NCBI GenBank assembly: GCA_947627075.1
Contig: CANQUR010000027.1
Location: 1-13,605, forward strand
DNA length: 13,605 bases
Direction: 5' to 3'
From: an uncultured Clostridia bacterium
Lineage (GTDB): Bacteria > Bacillota > Clostridia > Christensenellales > Pumilibacteraceae
Shown here: positions 1 to 6,514 of the stretch, one piece after another
Numbering within the stretch: the stretch's first letter is position 1
Layout of the letters: every line of letters starts with the position of its first letter
Made by a program: the position numbers and the translations under genes
The notes under the pieces: generated by a model
Seen by the model: only the letters and a program-made list of their open reading frames with translations
Told to the model about the DNA's origin: nothing
Database searches by the model: none

Positions 1-430
1 TCGCTTGTTGCTCCTCTCCCCAAAAATGCAAGCATTTTCGGGGACCCCTTATGTCGGAGCCTCCCCCGATATGAGCTTTTGATTTCTATTCATGCTTTAT
101 TCGCGGGGGAAGCCTTTCATTTGGTCATTCGCATTATGCCGAGCTATGAACAAAAGTTAGGTTGTGCGTCAGCAAGGCTTCCCCTTTTTGTAAAAGGGGA
201 AGCTCCGCCGTAGGCGGTGGTACTCCGCATCGCTCCGTGGCGTTCGCTCACGTTGTTCGCTCGGCTGAGGAGGATTTCGCTCCATATTAAGCCTTCCCCA
301 CGTGGGGGGGAAGGTGGCGCGAACGAAGTGAGCGACGGATGAGGGCAAAAACTCACCCTCCTCACCTCGTCGCAACGGGCGCTTTATAGACTGTTTCCTC
401 ACTTCGTTCGAAAACGAGTCCTTTTCGCTT
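1..430. repeat. Hairpin-rich noncoding repeat region
   Basis: I see no credible gene here. The stretch is dense in inverted repeats: 18-43 (CCCC plus AAAATGC arms around a 2-nt centre, one mismatch), 177-203 (12-bp perfect arms), 205-217 (CCGCC/GGCGG) and 292-314 (CCTTCCCC/GGGGAAGG). Short words such as 'acttcgttcg' recur in both orientations (near 318-330 and 401-412). Short open frames exist on the minus strand, but they have no ribosome binding site and are rich in Arg, Pro and Ser, as expected of translated hairpins. The layout resembles interspersed palindromic or MITE-like repeats of Clostridia genomes. No transposase, target duplication or element ends can be defined from this window alone. 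Confidence 0.5.
177..203. repeat. Perfect 12-bp palindromic hairpin
   Basis: The left arm 177-188 and right arm 192-203 are perfectly complementary around a 3-nt centre. The arms read GCTTCCCCTTTT and its reverse complement. The A and T ends of the arms abut the loop rather than following the stem, so it does not look like a normal intrinsic terminator. It is best read as part of the surrounding repeat region. Confidence 0.7.
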
Positions 431-461
431 GTTGGATAAAACCCTCACCACCGACAATGAA

Positions 462-713
462 GGAATGAGTAAGAATCCGCCCAAAAGAAAAAAGCACCTT
501 GTGGTGCTTTTATCTTTGGTCGGAGGAATGAGTAAGAATCCGTCCAAAAAGAAAAAGCACCTTGTAGTGCTTTTATCTTTGGTCGGGGGAATGAGTAAGA
601 ATCCGTCCAAAAGAAAAAAGCACCTTGTGGTGCTTTTATCTTTGGTCGGAGGAATGAGTAAGAATCCGCCCAAAAAGAAAAAGCACCTTGTGGTGCTTTT
701 ATCTTTGGTCGGA
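462..713 (-). repeat. Four-copy 63-bp tandem array of tRNA-end mimics and terminators
   Basis: Four head-to-tail units of exactly 63 bp start at 462, 525, 588 and 651 and differ at only a few positions. Read on the minus strand, the array directly follows the tRNA-Pro(GGG) gene. Each unit has a hairpin with GCACC/GGTGC core arms (490-511, 553-574, 616-637, 679-700) followed by a T-rich run. At the unit junctions 517-540, 580-603 and 643-666 the minus strand reads like the last 20 nt of the adjacent tRNA-Pro, including CCGACCA, with four inserted bases. The tRNA's own CCA complement (706-708) sits in the same 63-bp register (517, 580, 643, 706). The array therefore appears to be a duplication of 'tRNA 3' end plus terminator'. 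It resembles the rtT repeats after E. coli tyrT in design, not in sequence. Confidence 0.9.
672..700 (-). terminator. Intrinsic terminator of the tRNA-Pro operon (first of four)
   Basis: On the minus strand a 9-bp stem (arms 679-687 and 692-700, 4-nt loop) is followed by a T-rich run interrupted by one C. It begins six bases after the CCA end of tRNA-Pro(GGG). The same structure recurs at 609-637, 546-574 and 483-511, giving four terminators in series. In the copy at 546-574 a base change at 566 leaves a G·U pair in minus-strand RNA but an A-C mismatch in plus-strand RNA, which favours function on the minus strand. Confidence 0.8.
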
Positions 714-782
714 GTGAGAAGAATCGAACTTCCGGCCTCATGAACCCCATTCATGCGCGCTACCAAACTGCGCTACACCCCG
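706..782 (-). tRNA. tRNA-Pro (anticodon GGG)
   Basis: A full 77-nt cloverleaf can be folded on the minus strand. The acceptor stem is CGGGGTG/CACTCCG with one G·U pair. The D arm is GCGC/GCGC with a GG-containing loop. The anticodon stem CATGA/TCATG carries a 7-nt loop ATGGGGT, giving anticodon GGG. The variable loop is 5 nt, and the T arm has loop TTCGATT. Discriminator A and an encoded CCA (706-708) follow. The C1-G72 pair, A73 and G35/G36 are the known bacterial tRNA-Pro identity elements. It reads proline codons CCC and CCU. It lies 31 bp downstream of the other tRNA-Pro and is probably cotranscribed with it. Confidence 0.95.
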
Positions 783-813
783 ATAAGCGTCTTGTCGACG
801 CGGTTTATTAAGT

Positions 814-890
814 TGGTCGAGGTAGCGAGATTCGAACTCACGGCCTCTTGGTCCCGAACCAAGCGCGCTACCAAACTGCGCTATACCTCG
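814..890 (-). tRNA. tRNA-Pro (anticodon CGG)
   Basis: A 77-nt cloverleaf folds on the minus strand. The acceptor stem is CGAGGTA/TACCTCG and the D arm GCGC/GCGC is identical to that of the neighbouring tRNA. The anticodon stem CTTGG/CCAAG carries loop TTCGGGA, so the anticodon is CGG, reading CCG. The T arm has loop TTCGAAT. Discriminator A and an encoded CCA (814-816) follow. It is the promoter-proximal gene of a two-tRNA operon. The shared D arm and variable loop suggest the two isoacceptors arose by duplication, although all tRNA-Pro genes resemble each other. Confidence 0.95.
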
Positions 891-906
891 GCATTTTTGC
901 TAAATG

Positions 907-935
907 AGTATAGCATAGCCGAAATAAAAAATCAA
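907..935 (-). promoter_or_regulatory. Promoter of the tRNA-Pro operon
   Basis: On the minus strand a -35 box TTGATT (930-935) and a -10 box TATACT (907-912) are separated by 17 bp, with an extended -10 TG one base upstream of the -10. The predicted start is near 900, about 10 nt before the first tRNA. Confidence 0.85.
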
Positions 936-1169
936 GTGTTTTTAAGGCGATTTGTAAGAATTCTTGCATTTTTCCTTTGTGAGCATTTGCTCGATCGCTC
1001 GGCAGCTTTTTTGCTTACCTTGTTAATATAATTCATTCTGTATATAATATGTTGCGCTTTTGACGGCGGTTACGTTGCGGGGAAAAAATCAAAAATTCGC
1101 CTTTATGGTATAATTTAGTTATGAAATAATAACGATTATGATAATAATTTATTTTGATACGCATTTCTC
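936..1169. other. Gene-free stretch between divergent promoters
   Basis: No convincing gene is present. Two weaker plus-strand promoter-like signals occur. One is TTGTTA (1020-1025) with a 17-bp gap to TATAAT (1043-1048). The other is an extended -10 TGGTATAAT (1106-1114) without a clear -35. Either could be a minor upstream parB promoter. AT-rich imperfect dyads lie around 1117-1152. Confidence 0.3.
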
Positions 1170-1198
1170 TTGACTGATCGCAAAAAGAAGTGTATAAT
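1170..1198 (+). promoter_or_regulatory. Promoter of parB
   Basis: TTGACT (1170-1175) and a perfect TATAAT (1193-1198) are separated by 17 bp. The predicted start near 1205 gives parB a short leader of about 24 nt. Confidence 0.85.
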
Positions 1199-1228
1199 AA
1201 TATCATAAAATTTTAATGAGGTGACTAT

Positions 1229-2095
1229 ATGGCAATGAAAGGTTTGGGAAAAGGTTTGGGTGCGCTACTCGGCGACGTAGATTTTCAAGATGATGAGGAG
1301 TTGACGCAGTCCGAAAATACGGCAATGGAGATCCCTCTCGACAAGATCGATCGAAACGAGGAACAGCCGCGAAAGATATTTGACGAGGTGGCTATGAACG
1401 AACTCGTCAATAGTATTCGGATACATGGTATCATTACCCCTATCATATTGGTCGAAAAAGGCGATCGTTATATGATCATAGCCGGTGAAAGACGTTGGCG
1501 AGCTGCTCGTCGCGCAGGATTGAAAACTATTCCCGCGATTGTTCGCAAATATACGAAGGAGCAAATACGCGAGATCTCTCTTATAGAAAATATTCAGCGC
1601 GAAGATCTCAATCCCATAGAGACCGCAAATGCTATCAAGCAGCTTATGGATGAATGTGACTATACGCAAGAGCAAGTGGCTGAGCGTATCGGCAAAAGCC
1701 GTACCGTCGTTACCAACACTATCGGATTGCTTACCTTGCCGCAGCCTGTAATAGATCTTATCGCAACCGGTAGACTCTCGGCGGGACACGCGAAGGTATT
1801 GATATCGCTTGACGATCCCGACGCGCAATATGCCCTCGCGTTGAAAGGCGTCGACGGAAAAATGAGCGTTCGAAAGTTTGAAGAACTTGTAAAAGCATAT
1901 AGAAATCCAAAGAGCAAGACCGTGCATGAGCAAAGTATCGAACTTAAAGACCTTGTCAATCGTATGCAACGTACATTTGCGACAAAAGTTTCTATTCTTG
2001 GGAACGATAAAAAAGGACGCATATATATTGATTATTACAATCGCGATGATCTTGACAGGATCTCCGATATATTGGAGACTCTTGAAAACAAATAA
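1229..2095 (+). CDS. parB: Chromosome-partitioning protein ParB (Spo0J family)
   Basis: ParB loads onto parS DNA as a CTP-gated clamp and marks the origin region for segregation by ParA and SMC. This 288-aa protein has the usual length and all parts. The N-terminal KGLGKGLGALLG motif stimulates the ParA ATPase in characterised homologues. The CTP-binding motifs are QPR (46-48), GERRWRA (86-92) and ENIQRED (120-126). A helix-turn-helix lies at about 145-171 (TQEQVAERIGKSR...), followed by the GRLSAGHA helix (181-188) and a C-terminal dimerisation region. The SR in the recognition helix resembles ParB rather than Noc. GAGGTG at 1218-1223 lies 5 nt before this ATG. A second ATG at 1235 (MKGLGKG) is 11 nt away and is an equally plausible start. 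No parA is adjacent. Two parS sites follow just after the terminator, which supports ParB identity. Confidence 0.95.
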   Translation: MAMKGLGKGLGALLGDVDFQDDEELTQSENTAMEIPLDKIDRNEEQPRKIFDEVAMNELVNSIRIHGIITPIILVEKGDRYMIIAGERRWRAARRAGLKTIPAIVRKYTKEQIREISLIENIQREDLNPIETANAIKQLMDECDYTQEQVAERIGKSRTVVTNTIGLLTLPQPVIDLIATGRLSAGHAKVLISLDDPDAQYALALKGVDGKMSVRKFEELVKAYRNPKSKTVHEQSIELKDLVNRMQRTFATKVSILGNDKKGRIYIDYYNRDDLDRISDILETLENK

Positions 2096-2124
2096 TTAGC
2101 AAAAGCAATAATTTTTACGATCAT

Positions 2125-2161
2125 ATATCCTTCGTGAATTTACTTTACGAAGGATATTTTT
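2125..2161 (+). terminator. Intrinsic terminator of parB
   Basis: An 11-bp perfect stem (ATATCCTTCGT at 2125-2135, its complement at 2147-2157) with an 11-nt loop ends in a T run that leads directly into the first parS site. Confidence 0.85.
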
Positions 2162-2176
2162 GTTTCACATGAAACA
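2161..2176. promoter_or_regulatory. parS site 1
   Basis: TGTTTCACATGAAACA differs from the palindromic Firmicutes parS consensus TGTTTCACGTGAAACA at one central base. It lies 66 bp after the parB stop codon and is the expected loading site for the ParB encoded here. Confidence 0.9.
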
Positions 2177-2252
2177 TTTTGCCTTAAAATTTGTACAAAT
2201 TAGCCCATAATTGCATAATTTTCGTAAATAATGTACTATTTTAAGCAAAAAA

Positions 2253-2268
2253 TGTTTCACATGAAACA
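2253..2268. promoter_or_regulatory. parS site 2
   Basis: This is an identical copy of parS site 1, 92 bp further on, with the same central A in place of G. Two identical variant sites so close together indicate selection rather than chance. Confidence 0.9.
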
Positions 2269-2295
2269 ATTTGAGAACATTCTGATATGGCTTAA

Positions 2296-2338
2296 ATATC
2301 CACAATCGGTGGAATTTGAGGTGTATAATTGTGGATAA
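2296..2338. promoter_or_regulatory. Cluster of DnaA-box-like 9-mers
   Basis: The minus strand carries a perfect DnaA box TTATCCACA at 2330-2338 and, 10 bp away in the same orientation, TTATACACC at 2320-2328 (one mismatch). The plus strand has ATATCCACA at 2296-2304 (one mismatch). The sites sit between parS site 2 and a strongly AT-rich run (2339-2440) that could unwind easily. The cluster may be part of a replication origin, a DnaA-controlled promoter, or a chance AT-rich match. No dnaA gene is in the window. Confidence 0.5.
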
Positions 2339-2450
2339 AAAAGTATATAACTTGCTTTTTCAAATATTTGTGCGTAGGCAAAGATGCATAAAGTATAAAA
2401 TTCGTACTGTTTGCTCAAAATAATATAAAATAAATTTTTTTGGAGGCAAT

Positions 2451-3698
2451 ATGAACCCATTTAAGGAAAAGGCACCGAAAATCGACAGGTGCTATGAGGA
2501 TTGGAAAAAGCTTTATCAAAAGCCGTATGACAAATACGCGGTTGATCCGTATACGAAAGTGCGTATCATACTTGCGACGGGCGCGGAATATGAGGCAGTT
2601 TGGTTTGGACATCAATTTTCGCGTCGCTGCAATGATAATGATTTGCGCCGAGAACTTGCGGCGGTGCGTCGAAGCGAACAGCAACAACAAAAGAAACTTG
2701 CTTCGCTTAAACCGAAGGATGAAAATCTGTTGGAAGTGACTATTTCATATGAACAACTTGCGGTAGACCTTACGGTAAATTTGGCGCTTCTTGAAAGTGA
2801 TAAATATGTCAAAGCCGCGCTCGATTTTGCGCTACTTGAGGATTTCGATCATTTGTACAGATTTTCGGATCTGCTTGAAATGGAACAAGGCGAAAAAGGT
2901 GAAATGCTTGTCGGCGGTTACACCGAGATCATGCCCGGCAGACCCACTATTTCGGAGCACCGTTATCCCTATGACGATATACGCAGGCACATCAATGGCA
3001 AAAAAGCCGGTCTTGCGACCAAGCTCAATACGATGATAATCACTGCCGCCGAGCAACAGACCATGAATTATTATATGAATCTCGGCACTTTTTACACATC
3101 CGATCTCGGGCGCAAACTTTTTACCGAAATAGCCATGATAGAAGAACAGCACGTATCTCAATATGGTTCGTTGGTGGATACCGAATGCACCTTGCTCGAA
3201 TGTTTGCTTATGCATGAATATACCGAGTGCTATCTATATTATAGCTTGATGAACGATGAAACGGATGAAAACGTACGCAAAGTATTTGAGCAATGCTTTT
3301 TACAAGAATTGGGACATTTGCAAAAAGCGCATAGCTTGCTCAAAAAATATGAGGGCAAGGAATATACCGAAGTGATCGGAGATGCAGAGTTTCCGGAATT
3401 ACTTGCCTTTGATAGATATGCGGACCGCAACAAGCAATATGTCAGAGACATTTTGGCAAAGACGATTAAAAACACCGCAATTATGGAAGATTACACAAAG
3501 GTGAGCGAACTTCCGAGCGACTATGAGTTCTTTAAGTATAATAGTCAGGTCAATAAAATGCCTCAATTTGTGGCAAGTCATAACGTCATAGACAGCTATA
3601 TAGGCGAATTCGGAGAGGATTATCGTTTTGAAACAGCTCCGCATCCGGTAAAGGAATTGCGAGATCGCAAGGAAGATAATACGCAAATAGGCAGATAA
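2451..3698 (+). CDS. Ferritin-like putative di-iron protein, function unknown
   Basis: I do not recognise this 415-aa protein by name. It is soluble, with no signal peptide or membrane segment, and mostly helical. Residues about 195-300 show the ligand order of a rubrerythrin or ferritin-like four-helix bundle: E201 (AAEQQ), E231xxH234 (EEQH), E256/E259 (HEYTE) and E286xxH289 (ELGHL). A half-like upstream segment carries E101 (YEQL) and E130 with H134 (EDFDH). Members of that fold bind two metals and act in oxygen or peroxide handling, but this role is inferred from spacing only. A charged, Gln-rich stretch lies near 65-82. GGAGG at 2442-2446 supports this ATG. No clear promoter is seen in the AT-rich gap before it. 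The gene stands alone and ends at its own terminator. Confidence 0.8.
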   Translation: MNPFKEKAPKIDRCYEDWKKLYQKPYDKYAVDPYTKVRIILATGAEYEAVWFGHQFSRRCNDNDLRRELAAVRRSEQQQQKKLASLKPKDENLLEVTISYEQLAVDLTVNLALLESDKYVKAALDFALLEDFDHLYRFSDLLEMEQGEKGEMLVGGYTEIMPGRPTISEHRYPYDDIRRHINGKKAGLATKLNTMIITAAEQQTMNYYMNLGTFYTSDLGRKLFTEIAMIEEQHVSQYGSLVDTECTLLECLLMHEYTECYLYYSLMNDETDENVRKVFEQCFLQELGHLQKAHSLLKKYEGKEYTEVIGDAEFPELLAFDRYADRNKQYVRDILAKTIKNTAIMEDYTKVSELPSDYEFFKYNSQVNKMPQFVASHNVIDSYIGEFGEDYRFETAPHPVKELRDRKEDNTQIGR

Positions 3699-3728
3699 GT
3701 TATAATTTCATAACTTATTTTATTGATA

Positions 3729-3758
3729 GCGAGTCCGTAGAGTCGGGCTCGCTTTTTT
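3729..3758 (+). terminator. Intrinsic terminator after the ferritin-like gene
   Basis: An 8-bp stem (GCGAGTCC 3729-3736, GGGCTCGC 3745-3752, one G·U pair) with an 8-nt loop is followed by six T. Confidence 0.9.
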
Positions 3759-3844
3759 GGGCATTTTTTCGAGCGAATGAATATTATGTATCGGGTAGAG
3801 CAAATCCCACTGATCGAAAAAATTAAAAAAAATTATAAAAACGC

Positions 3845-3873
3845 TTGACAACGTATAAATATGGTGGTATATT
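3845..3873 (+). promoter_or_regulatory. Promoter of the csoR-ATPase operon
   Basis: A perfect -35 TTGACA (3845-3850) and -10 TATATT (3868-3873) are separated by 17 bp. The predicted start near 3880 lies at the edge of the dyad that follows, as expected for a repressible promoter. Confidence 0.85.
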
Positions 3874-3880
3874 ATTATTG

Positions 3881-3900
3881 TACCCCCTCCCCCATGGGTA
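3881..3900. promoter_or_regulatory. Putative CsoR-family operator
   Basis: TACCC and GGGTA half-sites (3881-3885, 3896-3900) flank a C-rich centre of 10 bp, starting at the predicted transcription start. CsoR/RcnR operators typically combine G/C tracts with flanking inverted repeats. The match to family style and the position suggest autoregulation by the downstream repressor. The centre is longer than in the best-known CsoR sites, so the exact footprint is uncertain. Confidence 0.6.
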
Positions 3901-3973
3901 GGGAATTGCGAAATAAAACACAAAAAATCAATGGTTCGTTGATCAAAGACGACGGAAACAAGGAGGATAAATC

Positions 3974-4258
3974 ATGGAAAATCCCGAGATCGAATTGCAA
4001 AAGAAAGCGGTGTGCAAGATGGTGGACAATCGTCTTGCGACTATAGAGGGGCACATAAAGGCGATACGCAAGATGCTCGACGAGGGCAAGGATTGCATAG
4101 ACCTTATAACTCAACTTTTGGCAGTGGAAAGGTCGGTCCGCAAGGCGAGTATGCTTATTCTCGGCAATCACCTTGATACGTGCGTAAAGGAAGCTGTCAG
4201 TCATGGCGATACGAGTGAAGTCGATGAAATACATAAACTTTTGGAGATGTATTTATGA
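3974..4258 (+). CDS. csoR: CsoR-family metal-sensing transcriptional repressor
   Basis: This 94-aa all-helical repressor (CsoR/RcnR, DUF156 family) releases operator DNA when it binds metal. The family core RLATIEGHIKAIRKML is at 20-35. The three Cu(I) ligands of characterised CsoR are present with the exact spacing: C41, H66 and C70 (25 and 4 residues apart). The N-terminus also holds C14. A good ribosome binding site AAGGAGG (3960-3966) lies 7 nt before this ATG. Its stop overlaps the start of the ATPase gene (ATGA), so the two are translationally coupled. The expected role is to repress its own operon. The Cys-His-Cys triad points to Cu(I), but the partner pump looks like a Zn/Cd exporter, so the inducing metal is open. 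Confidence 0.93.
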   Translation: MENPEIELQKKAVCKMVDNRLATIEGHIKAIRKMLDEGKDCIDLITQLLAVERSVRKASMLILGNHLDTCVKEAVSHGDTSEVDEIHKLLEMYL

Positions 4259-6489
4259 TAAAGAAAGAGGAAGATCATTCGATCGCTTTGCACGAAAGCG
4301 AGGATAACTCGGTGACTAGATGCGAAGGCTGTGCTTGCAATGCAAAGGAAGGCGGATGCGGCATAAAAAGAGCGTACATTTTGGCAGGCTTGAACTGTCC
4401 GAATTGCTCGGCAAAAATAGAACGTGAGGTCGGAGAAGTGGATGGCGTGCGTAGCTCGAACGTCAATTTGATAAAGCAGACGCTCACGATCGAGATAGAC
4501 GACGAGGTAGCTGCAACCATAGACGAAAAGGTCGAGGAGATCGTACATAAGCACGAGCCCGATGTCTCGGTCAATTTGCGTTCTGAAGCCGAAAATCGCA
4601 CACAGGTAGGCAAAAAAGTTGAAAACGGCGACAAAAAAGGCAAGATGGACGAGGAAAAACTCATGATCGTTCGCCTTATAGTGGGAGCGGTGATATATGG
4701 AGTCGGGCTTGCTGTAACGCATTTTGCCAATGTCCCGTTGGGCGTCGCGCTTGCCTTATATATCGTTCCATACGTTATATTGGGCGTCGATGTGCTTTTA
4801 AGGGCGGTGCAAAACATAGTAAAGGGGCGCATTTTCGATGAAAATTTCCTTATGAGCTTATCGACGGTGGGTGCGTTCGTCATAGGCGAATACCCGGAAG
4901 CCGTCGCGGTGATGTTGTTCTATCAAATAGGCGAATTTTTTCAGGATTTGGCTGTACGTCGTTCGCGCAAAAGCATATCCGAACTTATGGACATACGCCC
5001 CGACAAAGCGAACGTGTTGCGAGGCGGCGAGGTAGTAAAGGTGTCGCCCGAGCAAGTTTGCGTCGGCGAGATCATTTCGGTAAGACCGGGAGAGAAGATC
5101 CCGCTTGACGGAAGTATAGTACGAGGAAGTTCGACGCTCGACACCAAGGCGCTTACGGGCGAATCCGTACCGAGAAGTGTCGGGGAGGGCGACGAGGCAC
5201 TTTCGGGCTGCATAAATTTGAGCGGGGCTCTTGAGATCCGAGTTAGCAAAGAGTACGGACAGTCGACTGTGGCAAAGATCATAGACCTTGTCGAAAACGC
5301 TTCGAGTCAAAAGGCGCCCGCCGAGAACTTCATTACCGGCTTTGCCCGCTATTATACACCTGTAGTGGTTATTTTGGCTGCTTTGCTTGCCGTATTGCCC
5401 CCGCTTTGTTTTGGCGGACAATGGGTGGATTGGATACATCGCGGCTTTGTTTTTCTTGTTATATCCTGTCCTTGTGCGCTTGTCATATCCATTCCGCTCA
5501 CGTTCTTCGGCGGAATAGGGGCGGCTTCGAGGCGAGGAGTATTGGTAAAGGGCGGCAATTATCTCGAAGCGCTCGAAAAAGCGGATACGATCGTGTTCGA
5601 TAAAACGGGCACCGTCACAAAGGGCGTGTTCAATGTCGCCGAAGTCATGCCCGCAAACGGCTTTGAAAGTTCAGATGTCATAAGATATGCCGCAATGGCG
5701 GAGAGTTTTTCGCTTCATCCTATAGCAAGATCGATACTTGGCGCATACAAGGGCGAGATAGACGAGGACAAATTGAGCGATCGCAAGGAACTTTCGGGGA
5801 AAGGTGTGAGCGTATGCGTAAACGGCAAGAGAATACTTGCGGGCAATACAAAGCTTATGGAGTCGGAAAAGATCGATTATGTCCCTTGCACGAAGGTAGG
5901 CACAAAGGTTTATGTGGCGATAGACGGCATTTTTGCGGGCTGTATACTCATTTCCGACGAACTCAAGCCGACCAGCAAGACGGCGATCGCCGAATTGAAG
6001 ATGTTGGGGATCAAAAAGACGGTCATGCTTACGGGTGACGACGAGAAGATCGCGGAGTCTGTCGCAAACGAGCTGGGAATAGACGAATATCATGCGGGAC
6101 TTTTGCCCGCGCAAAAGGTGGAATTCTTCGACAAATTGGCAAAGACAAGCAAAAAAGCGGCTTTTGTAGGCGACGGGATAAATGACGCGCCCGTGCTTGC
6201 GCGAGCCGACATAGGTATAGCCATGGGCGGATTGGGTTCGGACGCGGCAATAGAAGCAGCCGATGTGGTGCTTATGACCGATGAGCCGTCCGGGATCGGC
6301 AAGGCGATAAAGGTAGCAAAGGCGACAAAAAGGATCGTTATCGAGAACATAGTGTTCGCGCTCGGAGTAAAGGTAGTGTTCTTGACGCTCGGCGCGCTCG
6401 GGCTTGCCGGTATGTGGCTTGCCGTATTCGGCGATGTGGGCGTCGCGATGCTTGCCATACTCAATGCAATGCGTATGCTAAAGAAATAA
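4255..6489 (+). CDS. cadA: P1B-2-type heavy-metal ATPase (Zn/Cd/Pb exporter)
   Basis: This 744-aa membrane pump couples ATP hydrolysis to export of heavy-metal cations. A Cys-rich tail (C23, C26, C28, C35) precedes an HMA domain with GLNCPNC (45-51). The P-type motifs are complete: TGES (301-304), the metal-site CPC in a membrane helix (405-407), phosphorylated D449 in DKTGT, HP (488-489), TGDD (593-596) and GDGIND (639-644). The CPC flank (SCPCALVISIP, then GVLVKGGNYLE), a Lys in the seventh helix (K706) and Asp in the last helix (FGDVG, D727) match the P1B-2 class (CadA/ZntA) rather than CopA. GGAGA at 4243-4247 serves as ribosome binding site inside csoR. A terminator follows. The substrate call is from class motifs; copper is less likely. 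Confidence 0.93.
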   Translation: MIKKEEDHSIALHESEDNSVTRCEGCACNAKEGGCGIKRAYILAGLNCPNCSAKIEREVGEVDGVRSSNVNLIKQTLTIEIDDEVAATIDEKVEEIVHKHEPDVSVNLRSEAENRTQVGKKVENGDKKGKMDEEKLMIVRLIVGAVIYGVGLAVTHFANVPLGVALALYIVPYVILGVDVLLRAVQNIVKGRIFDENFLMSLSTVGAFVIGEYPEAVAVMLFYQIGEFFQDLAVRRSRKSISELMDIRPDKANVLRGGEVVKVSPEQVCVGEIISVRPGEKIPLDGSIVRGSSTLDTKALTGESVPRSVGEGDEALSGCINLSGALEIRVSKEYGQSTVAKIIDLVENASSQKAPAENFITGFARYYTPVVVILAALLAVLPPLCFGGQWVDWIHRGFVFLVISCPCALVISIPLTFFGGIGAASRRGVLVKGGNYLEALEKADTIVFDKTGTVTKGVFNVAEVMPANGFESSDVIRYAAMAESFSLHPIARSILGAYKGEIDEDKLSDRKELSGKGVSVCVNGKRILAGNTKLMESEKIDYVPCTKVGTKVYVAIDGIFAGCILISDELKPTSKTAIAELKMLGIKKTVMLTGDDEKIAESVANELGIDEYHAGLLPAQKVEFFDKLAKTSKKAAFVGDGINDAPVLARADIGIAMGGLGSDAAIEAADVVLMTDEPSGIGKAIKVAKATKRIVIENIVFALGVKVVFLTLGALGLAGMWLAVFGDVGVAMLAILNAMRMLKK

Positions 6490-6514
6490 AAGGTGTCTTT
6501 GGTCTATCACATAT

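Noticed and set aside
144..402. Small minus-strand open frames of 73-77 codons
   Set aside because: They translate palindromic repeat DNA, are rich in Arg, Pro and Ser, overlap each other in two frames, and have no ribosome binding site.
462..713. CRISPR array
   Set aside because: The full 63-bp unit repeats without variable spacers, and no cas genes are present.
362..766. Open frames of 101-134 codons on both strands with a 21-residue protein repeat
   Set aside because: The repeat is the consequence of a 63-bp (multiple of three) tandem array that keeps all frames open. They run into a tRNA gene, and the conserved features are terminator stems and tRNA-end copies, not protein.
1134..1152. 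Fur- or PerR-like box upstream of parB
   Set aside because: One half-site TGATAAT fits but the other matches poorly, and the surrounding DNA is so AT-rich that such a match is expected by chance.
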